A DNA stretch of 64,000 nucleotides from Chitinophaga rhizophila (GTDB taxonomy: Bacteria > Bacteroidota > Bacteroidia > Chitinophagales > Chitinophagaceae). Position 1 is the stretch's first letter. Every line of letters begins with the position of its first letter. The stretch is from assembly GCF_019492185.1 (NCBI RefSeq), contig NZ_JAICCF010000003.1:806001-870000 (forward strand), written 5' to 3'. The position numbers and the translations under genes were made by a program. Below the pieces are notes generated by a model. The model did no database searches and was not told the origin of the DNA. It was given only the letters and a program-made list of their open reading frames with translations. Shown here in pieces: positions 26,733-35,173 of the stretch.

Positions 26733-26926
26733 AACCGGGAGGAAGTAAGACATTAAGCGGCTTCAGGTAGCACATTTAACTACCATTATTCTATGCCAAT
26801 AATCATTTTAGCAACCTGCAGGCTGCCGGCAACCGGGTAGGGCAGGGCTGGTTAACAAGGCTTCAATGCCGGAAGAGGTGAGTTATTGCAGTCAGAAGGC
26901 GCGGGGGGTAGGGTAAATGCATAAAA

Positions 26927-26958
26927 AAAGGGTACATCCTGTTACAGATGTACCCTTT
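26927..26958 (-). terminator. Terminator after ricT
   Basis: A perfect 12-bp stem (AAAGGGTACATC 26927-26938, GATGTACCCTTT 26947-26958) with a T-run on the minus-strand exit side, 21 bp after the stop codon. Confidence 0.85.
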
Positions 26959-26978
26959 GAATGGTATTTAACTGATGA

Positions 26979-28427
26979 TTATTTCTGCTTTTCGCGCGGC
27001 TTTGGCGGCTTGTTTTGTCCACCGCCACCAGGCTGTTTAGGCGTATTCTGAGGATTACGCTCTTGCTGCTGAGGCTTAGGTCCCTGAGCTGGCTGGCGTT
27101 GCTCTTGCTTCTGCTTAGGCTGCTGTTGCTGACGCTGTTCCTGCTTGGGTTTGTTTTGTTGCGGACGGCCTTCCTGCGCTTTCTGCGGGCGGTTTTCCTG
27201 CTGCTTTTGTTGCTGAGGAGGGCGGTTTTCCTGTTTAGGTTCCGCTTTTTTACCTGCCGGCTGTTGTTGCGTTTGTTCCTTCTGCTGTTTATGTTTTTGT
27301 TTCTCCTTGTCTTTATGTTTACGCTTCTGAGAAGTTTTCTCCAGTGAGCGCAGGCTTATCTGGCCTACTACATCTGCAAAGCCAAGGTCTGTTTCTTTAG
27401 GTTTGGCAGCTACAACTTCTACAGCTTTCAGATCATCAGGTCTGATATTCTGTTTATTGAGCTGGCGTATTTCCTTCACGCGTAAGATGGTGAGAGGATA
27501 TTGTTTGTTACTGTCGCCATAGGAGTACCACATCAGGTTTTTGAAGATATCTCTTTTCTGAAGGGTTGCTACGCCATTGGCGGTCTCTATGGTATCTGCA
27601 TCTTCTGGGAACTCCTTGAGTGCATCCAGGTAAGTATCCAGTTCATAGTTCAGGCAGCATTTCAGGCGGCCACATTGGCCGGAGAGTTTTGCCTGATTGA
27701 TGGACAGGTTCTGGTAACGGGCAGCGGTGGTATTCACGCTTTTGAAGTCAGTCAACCAGGTAGAGCAGCAAAGTTCTCTTCCGCAGCTACCGATACCGCC
27801 TACTTTTCCGGCTTCCTGGCGGGCACCTATCTGGCGCATTTCCACCTTAACGCGAAATTCGCCGGCGTAGAGTTTAATCAGTTCACGGAAATCCACCCTA
27901 TCGTCAGCTGTATAAAAGAAGGTGGCTTTACGGCCATCAGCCTGGATTTCTACTTCTGCAAGTTTCATTTCCAGACCTATACTGCGGGCAATTGCTCTTG
28001 CTTTGATGAGGGCATCCTTTTCACGGGCTTTATTATCCTGCATCCTTGCAAGGTCTTCGTTAGTGGCGCGGCGAAGTACTTTCTTTACTTCAGGAGTATC
28101 TTCCACGCGTCTTTTCTTCATCTGTAATTTAACCAGTTCGCCGGTAAGGCTGATCTGTCCGATGTCGAAACCACTTACACCCTCTACAGTTACCATTTCT
28201 CCTTTATCCAGGATCTGTTTGGTGGTGTTACGGTAAAAATCCTTTCTGCTACCGTTATTGAAGCTAACTTCTATAATATCAAATGGTGCTAAGCTATCAC
28301 TTAAGGGAATATTGGCCAGCCAGTCAAATACGTTCAGCCTGTTACAGCCTCCGCTACTGCATCCTCCATTACTCTTACATCCTGACGGCTTTCCCTCTGC
28401 ACCTGTACCACATCCGGCACAAGCCAT
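26979..28427 (-). CDS. ricT: PSP1-domain protein, RicT/YaaT-like, with low-complexity tail
   Basis: RicT (YaaT) of Bacillus forms an iron-sulfur Ric complex that affects RNA processing; Bacteroidota members are less studied. The N-terminus is Cys-rich (Cys 3, 6, 17, 23, 28) and leads into NRLNVFDWL. The PSP1 core carries GSCGRELCCSTWL and CGRLKCCLNYE. From about residue 355 the protein turns into a Lys/Gln/Pro/Glu-rich disordered tail of some 130 residues. The gene lies 127 bp downstream of holB, as yaaT lies near holB in Bacillus, which supports the call. Confidence 0.85.
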   Translation of the reverse strand: MACAGCGTGAEGKPSGCKSNGGCSSGGCNRLNVFDWLANIPLSDSLAPFDIIEVSFNNGSRKDFYRNTTKQILDKGEMVTVEGVSGFDIGQISLTGELVKLQMKKRRVEDTPEVKKVLRRATNEDLARMQDNKAREKDALIKARAIARSIGLEMKLAEVEIQADGRKATFFYTADDRVDFRELIKLYAGEFRVKVEMRQIGARQEAGKVGGIGSCGRELCCSTWLTDFKSVNTTAARYQNLSINQAKLSGQCGRLKCCLNYELDTYLDALKEFPEDADTIETANGVATLQKRDIFKNLMWYSYGDSNKQYPLTILRVKEIRQLNKQNIRPDDLKAVEVVAAKPKETDLGFADVVGQISLRSLEKTSQKRKHKDKEKQKHKQQKEQTQQQPAGKKAEPKQENRPPQQQKQQENRPQKAQEGRPQQNKPKQEQRQQQQPKQKQEQRQPAQGPKPQQQERNPQNTPKQPGGGGQNKPPKPREKQK

Positions 28428-28554
28428 ATAAATCGGTTTAAATTATTAAATGAAACACACCCGGGCATTGGTCCGGGCGCTTAAATATATATAAAAGCCC
28501 TTATTCCGTAAGGGCCGGAATAAACAAAGATAACGGAAAATGCCCTTGTTCGCG

Positions 28555-29694
28555 TCACACGGCTGGAATAGGCCGCTTTTTAAAGATATACTGCAGTTTT
28601 AAAGAAAGTGCGTGGAACAATAGTTTTGCATTCGCATTACGTTCAATGTAGTAACAGGCATTGTCCAGTTCCTGCATGATCTGCTCCATCTGCTGAAGGT
28701 CTGCGAGTTTTTGCAGTTTGAAGGCAAAGTCTGATTCCTCTTCTGAGAACGCCAGCAGTGATTTGTCTATGTACTTGAGTCTCAGGGTATGTTCCAGCAG
28801 GTTGATAAAATACCGGAGGAATTGCTTTTGGTTTTCGCGTCCCATTTTGGCGCTGGCAATACCTTCTACCCATCCCTGAAGCGCTACGCGGTTAGACGTA
28901 AATATATAGTTGAGCCAGTTGCGGAGCAGTTCGTGATAGTCATCATCCGAGTGCTGGAGCATGTACAGGGCTTCCCTGTAATTGCCGGCAGCGATAGTTG
29001 CCGCTTGTCTTGCTTTGGCTGCGGGTATATGCGCCCGGTTTACCAGTGCATCTACCACCACTTCTTTTGGTAGCGGATTTACTTTGATAAGATGTGTACG
29101 AGACAGGATAGTGGCCAGGATCTGTTCCTGGTTTTCGGCCACGAGCAGAAAAATGGTATTGTCTGGCGGTTCCTCTATCAATTTCAGCAGCCTGTTTCCC
29201 TCATTGCCGAGGTATTCAGGCATCCACATCAATAATATCTTGTAACTGCTTTCAAAGCTTTTAAGACTCAGCTTACGGATAATGTCCTGACACTCCATCG
29301 CTGTAATATTACCCTGTTTATTCTCTGCACCAATAAACTGCAGCCAGTCATATGCGTTGCCATAAGGGTGCGTGTCTACAAACTCGCGCCATTCGGCGGC
29401 ATAGTCAGCGCTGATAGGCTTATCTCCCGGCTTGCGGGGAATAACGGGATAAGAGAAATGTATATCAGGGTGTATATATTTACCTGCTTTGGTACAGGCC
29501 TGACATTGCCCGCAGGCACCATCAGGCTGTTTATTCTCGCAGACCAGGTATTGTGCAAATGCAAGACCTAACGGCAGTCCTCCTGTACCTTCAGGTGCCA
29601 GTATGATGTTGGCATGGCCTAGCCGGTTTTGTTCTGCAGATCTGATTAATTGTTGCCGTATATCTTCCTGACCTATGACATTCGAAAAAAGCAT
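28555..29694 (-). CDS. holB: DNA polymerase III delta' subunit (clamp-loader)
   Basis: AAA+ clamp-loader subunit without its own ATPase activity. The N-terminal VIGQEDIRQQLIRS, the zinc cysteines (CENKQPDGACGQCQAC), IIRKLSLKSFESSYKILLMW, RLLKLIEEPPDNTIFLLVAEN and ATILSRTHLIKVNPL match delta'. The Walker A equivalent EGTGGLPL is degenerate, as is usual for this subunit. 379 residues. It is preceded 10 bp upstream by the gpx stop, so gpx and holB may share a transcript. Confidence 0.92.
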   Translation of the reverse strand: MLFSNVIGQEDIRQQLIRSAEQNRLGHANIILAPEGTGGLPLGLAFAQYLVCENKQPDGACGQCQACTKAGKYIHPDIHFSYPVIPRKPGDKPISADYAAEWREFVDTHPYGNAYDWLQFIGAENKQGNITAMECQDIIRKLSLKSFESSYKILLMWMPEYLGNEGNRLLKLIEEPPDNTIFLLVAENQEQILATILSRTHLIKVNPLPKEVVVDALVNRAHIPAAKARQAATIAAGNYREALYMLQHSDDDYHELLRNWLNYIFTSNRVALQGWVEGIASAKMGRENQKQFLRYFINLLEHTLRLKYIDKSLLAFSEEESDFAFKLQKLADLQQMEQIMQELDNACYYIERNANAKLLFHALSLKLQYIFKKRPIPAV

Positions 29695-29703
29695 GGGCGC
29701 AAA

Positions 29704-30237
29704 TTAGTATTTCTTTTCTATCGCCGCCGTTACTTCAGGGGAAAGAGGTTGTGTCTTCGGAGAGAATACTGCCACCAGGTTACCTTTTTCGTCCAGCAGG
29801 TATTTCTGGAAGTTCCATTGTACTTCTGCAGGTTCAAAGTGTTTTGTTTTGCTTTCGTCAGCCAGCCATTTGTAGATAGGGTGGATGTCAGCACCTTTAA
29901 CAGATACTTTGGCAGCCATCGGGAAGGTTACTGCATATTTTTTAGTACAAAATTCTTTGATCTCTGCATTGGAACCAGGTTCCTGCTGACCGAAGTTATT
30001 AGCCGGGAAACCGATGATTACCAGGTTCTTTTCATATTTCTTGTACAGTTTTTCCAGTTCAGCGTACTGAGGGGTATTGCCGCACATAGAAGCTGTATTT
30101 ACGATAAGGATCTTCTTTCCTTTATAATCGGCGAAGTTGATCTTACCGCCATCAACTGATTCTACTTTGTAGTCGTATATAGCGCCTCCTTTCATAAATA
30201 AGAGCATTGAAATTAATAGTGTCTTGAGCATCGTCAT
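29704..30237 (-). CDS. Glutathione-peroxidase-family thiol peroxidase
   Basis: Reduces hydroperoxides through a catalytic Cys. The active site is VNTASMCGNTPQY (Cys rather than selenocysteine), with the second block GFPANNFGQQEPG giving Gln and Asn and WNFQKYLLDEKG giving Trp. The N-terminus is hydrophobic and may be a signal peptide, so an exported enzyme is possible. As in many bacterial members, thioredoxin rather than glutathione may be the reductant. ATG at 30237 or at 30231. Confidence 0.93.
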   Translation of the reverse strand: MTMLKTLLISMLLFMKGGAIYDYKVESVDGGKINFADYKGKKILIVNTASMCGNTPQYAELEKLYKKYEKNLVIIGFPANNFGQQEPGSNAEIKEFCTKKYAVTFPMAAKVSVKGADIHPIYKWLADESKTKHFEPAEVQWNFQKYLLDEKGNLVAVFSPKTQPLSPEVTAAIEKKY

Positions 30238-30339
30238 ATCAATAAATTTAAATGTACTGTGATTGTAAATGTGTGAGCAAATAAAATTAAGTAAAATATT
30301 GTATATAAGGTGTTAATGATGGACGGGGCAGTATCACTT

Positions 30340-31056
30340 TCAATGGCGCGCAATAGCCAGTGTACATACACTTACCCTGGCACCGGCACTGATCAGCAGC
30401 TGGCTGCATGCTTCGATAGTAGCGCCGGTGGTAATAACATCATCTATCAGCAGCAGGTGTCTGCCTTCCAGGTTTGGCCGTTGCAGCAGTGCAAAGCTTT
30501 CTGATACATTCTGCCAGCGCAGGAGGCGGCCTTTCCGTGTTTGCGAAGCCGCCTGATTATTGCGCACAATAATATCTGTAAGCAGCGGTTTACCGGTAAC
30601 CGCTGCTACGCCTGTGGCGAGTACCACTGCCTGATTGTAACCGCGTTTGCGTATCCTGTCGGGATGCATGGGGATAGCCAGAAGGCCATCTGTTTCGTAT
30701 AGCCAGCTGCTTTGTGAAAGTGCGAGTCCCATTTGCCGCCCGAGATGCCCGGCAATATCTTCCCGTTGGTTGTATTTGAACTGGTAAATAAGTTGTTGCA
30801 GTAAGGAGCCTTTCCTATAGTAACAGGTTGCCATGGCATGCCGTATATCGACCCTTCCCCAGAAGAGTTTTTCCACAGGATTGTTGGAGATATGTTGGAA
30901 GCCGGTAAATGGCAGCCGCCTATGGCAGCGCAGGCAGAGAATCTTTTCAGCTGGTGATAGCTCCATCCCGCAGCCATCGCAGGCATGTGGATAGAATAAA
31001 TGGAGCAGGGAGGATAACAGGCTTTTCATTATCAGCAATGGATGATCAGTTTTCAT
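30340..31056 (-). CDS. ComF-family phosphoribosyltransferase-like protein
   Basis: N-terminal zinc-ribbon cysteines (CDGCGMELSPAEKILCLRC), then a phosphoribosyltransferase domain with the PRPP motif LLLIDDVITTGATIEAC. ComF proteins in naturally competent bacteria support DNA uptake, but the family is widespread in bacteria without known competence. ATG at 31056, or more typical ATG at 31029 (MKSLLSSLLHLF). It ends 102 bp before the gpx start and starts 34 bp after the radA stop. Confidence 0.9.
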   Translation of the reverse strand: MKTDHPLLIMKSLLSSLLHLFYPHACDGCGMELSPAEKILCLRCHRRLPFTGFQHISNNPVEKLFWGRVDIRHAMATCYYRKGSLLQQLIYQFKYNQREDIAGHLGRQMGLALSQSSWLYETDGLLAIPMHPDRIRKRGYNQAVVLATGVAAVTGKPLLTDIIVRNNQAASQTRKGRLLRWQNVSESFALLQRPNLEGRHLLLIDDVITTGATIEACSQLLISAGARVSVCTLAIARH

Positions 31057-31089
31057 CCTGAAAATAATGAAAAGCCTGTGATGGAAAAG

Positions 31090-32460
31090 TTAAAAGAGGC
31101 CGCGGTATACTTCATCAACCCTGCCTACGGGTACTACCTCTATATTGAACTTGGCAATATCGGTACCTTTCTTATTGTAGCGGCTGATGAATATCTTTTC
31201 AAAGCCGAGTTTTTCTGCTTCAGCTACGCGTTGCTCAATACGGTTTACCGCGCGTATTTCTCCGCTCAGGCCTACTTCACCCGCAAAACAGATTTTACTG
31301 CTGATAGGGATGTCTTCGTAAGACGATAGCAGGGCGCATAATACTGCCAGGTCAATGGAAGGATCTTCGACACGTATGCCACCCGCGATGTTGAGGAATA
31401 CATCTTTAACGCCGAAATGGAAGCCGCCACGTTTTTCAAGTACAGCAAGTAATAGCTGAAGACGGCGAAGGTCAAAGCCGGTAGCTGTACGTTGCGGAGT
31501 GCCATAAACAGATTGTGTTACCAGCGCCTGTACTTCTACCAACATAGGTCGCATGCCCTCGATAGTGGCAGCGATGGCTACGCCGCTTAGCTGATCTTCC
31601 CGTTGGGAGATGAGTATTTCTGAAGGATTGGTTACCTGCCGTAATCCACCGCCGGTCATCTCATAGATGCCCAGTTCCGCAGTAGAGCCAAAGCGGTTTT
31701 TGATAGTACGGAGGATGCGGTAGGCGTAGTGCTGGTCGCCTTCAAATTGCAGTACTGTGTCAACCATATGTTCCAGTATTTTCGGACCGGCGATAGCACC
31801 ATCTTTAGTGATATGACCGATGAGGAATACGGGCGTATGGCTTTCTTTGGCAAAGCGTTGCAGTTCAGCAGTTGTTTCTCTTATCTGGGATACGCTACCG
31901 GGAGCAGATTCTATAAAAGGAGATTGCAGTGTTTGAATAGAGTCAACGATGACTAGTTGCGGACGAAGCTTTTTTATTTCCTGAAAGATGGTTTGAGTAG
32001 ATGTTTCAGTCAGCAGATAGAAGAGGTCATTTTTAACCTGTAATCTGTCTGCTCTCATTTTTATTTGTTGAGCGCTTTCTTCACCACTGATATAAAGTGT
32101 AGTGATGTCTTTGAGTTGCAATGCATTCTGCAGGAATAGCGTGCTTTTACCAATACCAGGTTCACCGCCTACAAGTACCAGGGATCCTGGTACGATACCA
32201 CCGCCTAATACACGGTTCAGCTCTGCATCAGGAGTGAGTAATCGTTCTTCAGCAATGCCGCTTATTTCTGAGAGGTTAACGATATTGTCTGATCTTCCGC
32301 TTTCTTTTTCAGGTGTCCAGTTTGTATTACGCAGAGGAATATCTTTTTGTACTTTTTCCTCGACGAATGTATTCCATTGACCACAACTAGGACATTTACC
32401 AGTCCATTTAGCTGATTCATATCCACAATTCTGACAGAAGAAGGCAGTTTTAATTTTCAT
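31090..32460 (-). CDS. radA: DNA repair protein RadA
   Basis: RecA-related ATPase that promotes branch migration during recombination. The N-terminal C4 zinc finger (CQNCGYESAKWTGKCPSCG), Walker A GGEPGIGKST, the RadA-specific KNRFGS motif and a C-terminal Lon-protease-like domain (GGIRVEDPSIDLAVLCALLSS) are all present. 456 residues, normal. The next gene upstream on this strand is a small ORF at 32779-32919 ended by a terminator, so radA likely starts its own unit together with comF. Confidence 0.96.
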   Translation of the reverse strand: MKIKTAFFCQNCGYESAKWTGKCPSCGQWNTFVEEKVQKDIPLRNTNWTPEKESGRSDNIVNLSEISGIAEERLLTPDAELNRVLGGGIVPGSLVLVGGEPGIGKSTLFLQNALQLKDITTLYISGEESAQQIKMRADRLQVKNDLFYLLTETSTQTIFQEIKKLRPQLVIVDSIQTLQSPFIESAPGSVSQIRETTAELQRFAKESHTPVFLIGHITKDGAIAGPKILEHMVDTVLQFEGDQHYAYRILRTIKNRFGSTAELGIYEMTGGGLRQVTNPSEILISQREDQLSGVAIAATIEGMRPMLVEVQALVTQSVYGTPQRTATGFDLRRLQLLLAVLEKRGGFHFGVKDVFLNIAGGIRVEDPSIDLAVLCALLSSYEDIPISSKICFAGEVGLSGEIRAVNRIEQRVAEAEKLGFEKIFISRYNKKGTDIAKFNIEVVPVGRVDEVYRGLF

Positions 32461-32682
32461 GCAGCAAATTTAAAACGGAAATATCGGGCTTAATAAAATG
32501 AAAGATAAATATGAAAGAGCGATAAGTAGTTGAAAAGATAAAATTGAAAAGATGATCATCGATGATTTTATGGAGATGATGTATAAAATGATTTCGTGTA
32601 ATGATGAAAAAGTTGGAAGTGGGGACGATGTAAACGTTAAAATTTTGGAAGAAACAGGTGGAGTCAAAAGGTATTAAAAAGA

Positions 32683-32714
32683 AAAGAGCCAACAGAAAAT
32701 TCTGCTGACTCTTT
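32683..32714 (-). terminator. Minus-strand terminator upstream of radA
   Basis: Arms 32683-32695 and 32702-32714 pair along 13 bp in minus-strand RNA, two pairs being G-U, with UCUUUUU following. On the plus strand the same positions give A-C mismatches, so the structure is directional. It would end a transcript from the small ORF at 32779-32919. Confidence 0.75.
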
Positions 32715-32778
32715 CTACTTACTAACCCATTAAATTCACGTCTAAATTACTAAATGGCTACAGAATAAAAAAGTTTAT

Positions 32779-32919
32779 TTAATTGATGTGAATAACTTTT
32801 GATGACTTTTCATAATGTGACAGATCTGCCACCATAGCACGTTCCAGCCGGTGCAGGCATTCAATTATACTTTCATTAAAAGGGTGTAAAAGGTTGATAA
32901 ATAGGAATGATGCCGTCAT
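32779..32919 (-). CDS. Candidate small protein, 46 aa
   Basis: ATG at 32919 to TAA at 32779 encodes a 46-residue peptide with a short hydrophobic start (MTASFLFINLLHPF), a helical middle (SIIECLHRLERAMVADL) and a polar end. Support is indirect: it is the only open stretch in a 700-bp gap and is followed 65 bp later by a directional minus-strand terminator. No TAnnTTTG promoter was found upstream. No known family was recognised; it could be chance. Confidence 0.4.
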   Translation of the reverse strand: MTASFLFINLLHPFNESIIECLHRLERAMVADLSHYEKSSKVIHIN

Positions 32920-33163
32920 AATTTATATATGAATTTCGGATCATAAAATGATTAATTGCACCTGACATATAGTCCGATTATAACATATGAAAAGACTTGT
33001 GACGCCATATTGACAGTGTTAAATTTCTTAATTGGCAGGTAATGGCAGGTAGTTGGGCGGTCAATTCTTAAGGAAATCCTAAATCGATGTACCTGGGGTG
33101 ATTTGGAAGGCAATTTGATGGATAGTAACAGTAATTTTGTACTGATTAAACTACAATTTGATT

Positions 33164-33853
33164 ATGACACCTGGCTTTTTTCTTATATCGCTAATCTTCG
33201 TTGGGATTAGCCTTTTGGTAAGCTGGAGACTGAGGAGCAAGTTTTCGGAGTATAGCGCAGTACCGACCACATCGGGGCTGACGGGCAAGCAGATTGCCGA
33301 GAAGATGTTGAAAGACAATGGAATATATGATGTGCAGGTCGTTTCAGTGGATGGTTTCTTATCCGACCACTATGATCCGACTAATAAGACGGTAAATCTT
33401 AGTCCGGAGGTATATTCAGGGGCAAATGTAGCTGCTGCGGCTGTGGCAGCCCATGAGTGCGGCCATGCGGTACAGCACGCCCGCTCTTACCAGTGGCTCA
33501 CTTTGCGTTCAAAATTGGTACCGGCGGTACAATTTAGTTCTAATCTTGTGCAGTGGGTGCTGATAGGGGGTATATTATTAATTAAGGTCTTTCCGACCCT
33601 CTTACTGGCAGGTGTGATACTGTTTGGTGTGACTACAGTGTTTTCGCTGGTAACCTTACCGGTGGAGTTTGACGCTTCCCGCAGGGCGCTGGCGTGGCTG
33701 GATAATACCAGCCTGATGAGGAAGGAGGAACATGATAAAGCGAAGAATGCATTGTGGTGGGCAGCAATGACTTATGTAGTTGCCGCTGTATCTTCTGTGG
33801 TGACGTTGTTGCATTATCTGATGATATACATGGGGGCCAGTCGCCGGGATTAA
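33164..33853 (+). CDS. Zinc metallopeptidase, YugP-type membrane protein
   Basis: The zinc-site HECGHAVQH lies about residue 100, flanked by the family blocks DHYDPTNKTVNLSPEVY and FDASRRALAWLD. Hydrophobic segments occur at the N-terminus (about 4-22), after the active site and at the C-terminus. This is the putative neutral zinc metallopeptidase family related to YugP; function unknown, perhaps membrane-protein quality control. ATG at 33164 (MTPGFF) is preferred to TTG at 33158. A TAATTTTG box (33132-33139) lies 25 nt upstream; TTTG at 33102-33105 is 26 nt from it, slightly too far. Confidence 0.88.
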   Translation: MTPGFFLISLIFVGISLLVSWRLRSKFSEYSAVPTTSGLTGKQIAEKMLKDNGIYDVQVVSVDGFLSDHYDPTNKTVNLSPEVYSGANVAAAAVAAHECGHAVQHARSYQWLTLRSKLVPAVQFSSNLVQWVLIGGILLIKVFPTLLLAGVILFGVTTVFSLVTLPVEFDASRRALAWLDNTSLMRKEEHDKAKNALWWAAMTYVVAAVSSVVTLLHYLMIYMGASRRD

Positions 33854-33876
33854 CGAATGTATCTGTTAATAGATAT

Positions 33877-33913
33877 AGAAGGTCGGAAGGGTTTCTTCCG
33901 GCCTTCTTTTTTT
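33877..33913 (+). terminator. Terminator after the zinc metallopeptidase gene
   Basis: A 13-bp stem with one G-T pair (AGAAGGTCGGAAG 33877-33889, CTTCCGGCCTTCT 33895-33907) followed by a T-run. The 33914-34160 stretch that follows is A+T-rich and holds no gene I can support. Confidence 0.85.
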
Positions 33914-34160
33914 GAAGTTAGCCATTGGAAGGCGGGAGATTGTGATATGGAGGTTATGGGTAAGGGTGGGAGAGCGTTTAAAGGAATAGAGCAGGCTATA
34001 TGATTAATAGTTAGAAATACATATTCATATATAATTGATTAACAGCTGAATTATAGTCAGGCTTTAATTACGGCTGCGCATGTTAATAACTATTAGTCAA
34101 AATTATTATTGAAAATCAGTTAGTTGCAAAGGTGTCTCTCAAAAAAAGCCATGAAATGTA

Positions 34161-34190
34161 TTGTTATTTGAAATAAGAGATTTAGTTTTG
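34161..34190 (+). promoter_or_regulatory. Promoter of the rplM-rpsI operon
   Basis: TTG at 34161-34163, a 19-nt spacer and TAGTTTTG at 34183-34190 match the Bacteroidota consensus well. The predicted transcript start is about 34196, which gives a 5' leader of about 55 nt before rplM. Confidence 0.8.
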
Positions 34191-34193
34191 CAC

Positions 34194-34210
34194 TCCCAAT
34201 TTGTTTGGGA
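34194..34210 (+). promoter_or_regulatory. Hairpin at the 5' end of the rplM leader
   Basis: A 6-bp perfect stem (TCCCAA 34194-34199, TTGGGA 34205-34210) with a 5-nt loop at the predicted mRNA start. It may stabilise the mRNA or be a ribosomal-protein binding site for autoregulation; no test was possible. Confidence 0.45.
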
Positions 34211-34251
34211 TGTTATATCAAGACCTAAAACTTTTATTATAATATACTATA

Positions 34252-34695
34252 ATGAATACTTTAAGCTTCAAGACTAAATCGGCCAACGACGCTACAGTTA
34301 CGCGTGAGTGGCACATTGTAGACGCCACTAACCTGACTTTAGGAAGAATGAGCGCGAAGATTGCGGCCATCTTAAGAGGCAAAAACAAGCCTTATTATAC
34401 TCCTCATACAGATTGTGGTGATTTCATCATCGTTATCAATGCTGAGAAGATTCAGTTCACTGGTAACAAGTGGAATGACAAAGAATATCTGACATTCTCT
34501 GGTTATCCGGGTGGTCAGAAAGCAGAGGTAGCTAAGGATCTGGTTCGTCGCAGACCAGAACTGATCATAGAAAGAGCTGTAAAAGGTATGCTGCCTAAAA
34601 ACCGTCTGGGTCGCGCTATGTACAAAAAATTGTTTGTATATGCTGGCGCTGAGCATCCTCATGCTGCGCAGAAACCGAAAACATTAACTTTCTAA
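34252..34695 (+). CDS. rplM: 50S ribosomal protein L13
   Basis: Structural protein of the large subunit. Conserved blocks REWHIVDATNLTLGRMSAKIAAILRGKNKPYYTPHTDCGDFIIVINA are unambiguous in order, then AVKGMLPKNRLGRAMYKKLFVYAGAEHPHAAQ (given here in part). 147 residues. The gene starts the widely conserved rplM-rpsI pair, with rpsI 14 bp downstream, and is preceded by a consensus promoter. Confidence 0.97.
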   Translation: MNTLSFKTKSANDATVTREWHIVDATNLTLGRMSAKIAAILRGKNKPYYTPHTDCGDFIIVINAEKIQFTGNKWNDKEYLTFSGYPGGQKAEVAKDLVRRRPELIIERAVKGMLPKNRLGRAMYKKLFVYAGAEHPHAAQKPKTLTF

Positions 34696-34709
34696 TTTTT
34701 CTCTGATAC

Positions 34710-35099
34710 ATGGAAAAGCAAAAAAACACTATTGGTCGTCGTAAGGAAGCCGTTGCCCGTGTTTACATCAGCAAGGGTACAGGTAACATCGTAATCAACG
34801 ACAAAGACTATAAAGAATACTTCACACTGGTTTACCTGCAGAATCAGGTAGAACTGTCCCTGAAGACTATCGACGCTACAGACAAATTCGATATAAAGGT
34901 AAATGCTGCTGGTGGTGGTATCAAAGGTCAGGCAGAAGCTGTAAAGCTGGGTATTGCACGTGCACTTTGCGAAGTGAACATAGAATACCGTCCGGCGTTG
35001 AAAGCTGCTGGTCTCCTGAAACGTGATCCAAGAGGCGTTGAACGTAAGAAACCAGGTAAAGCTAAAGCTAGAAGAAGCTTCCAGTTCTCTAAACGCTAA
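34710..35099 (+). CDS. rpsI: 30S ribosomal protein S9
   Basis: The C-terminal tail of this protein reaches the decoding P site. The start TIGRRKEAVARVYI, the middle AAGGGIKGQAEAVKLGIARAL and the basic tail RDPRGVERKKPGKAKARRSFQFSKR (ending Lys-Arg) are S9-typical. 129 residues, 14 bp after rplM. Confidence 0.97.
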   Translation: MEKQKNTIGRRKEAVARVYISKGTGNIVINDKDYKEYFTLVYLQNQVELSLKTIDATDKFDIKVNAAGGGIKGQAEAVKLGIARALCEVNIEYRPALKAAGLLKRDPRGVERKKPGKAKARRSFQFSKR

Positions 35100-35173
35100 T
35101 CGTGATGAATGCGTACTACTATATGTGTTGCGCAGATTATTAACATTGACCTTTTATAACAGAGTATAATAAC

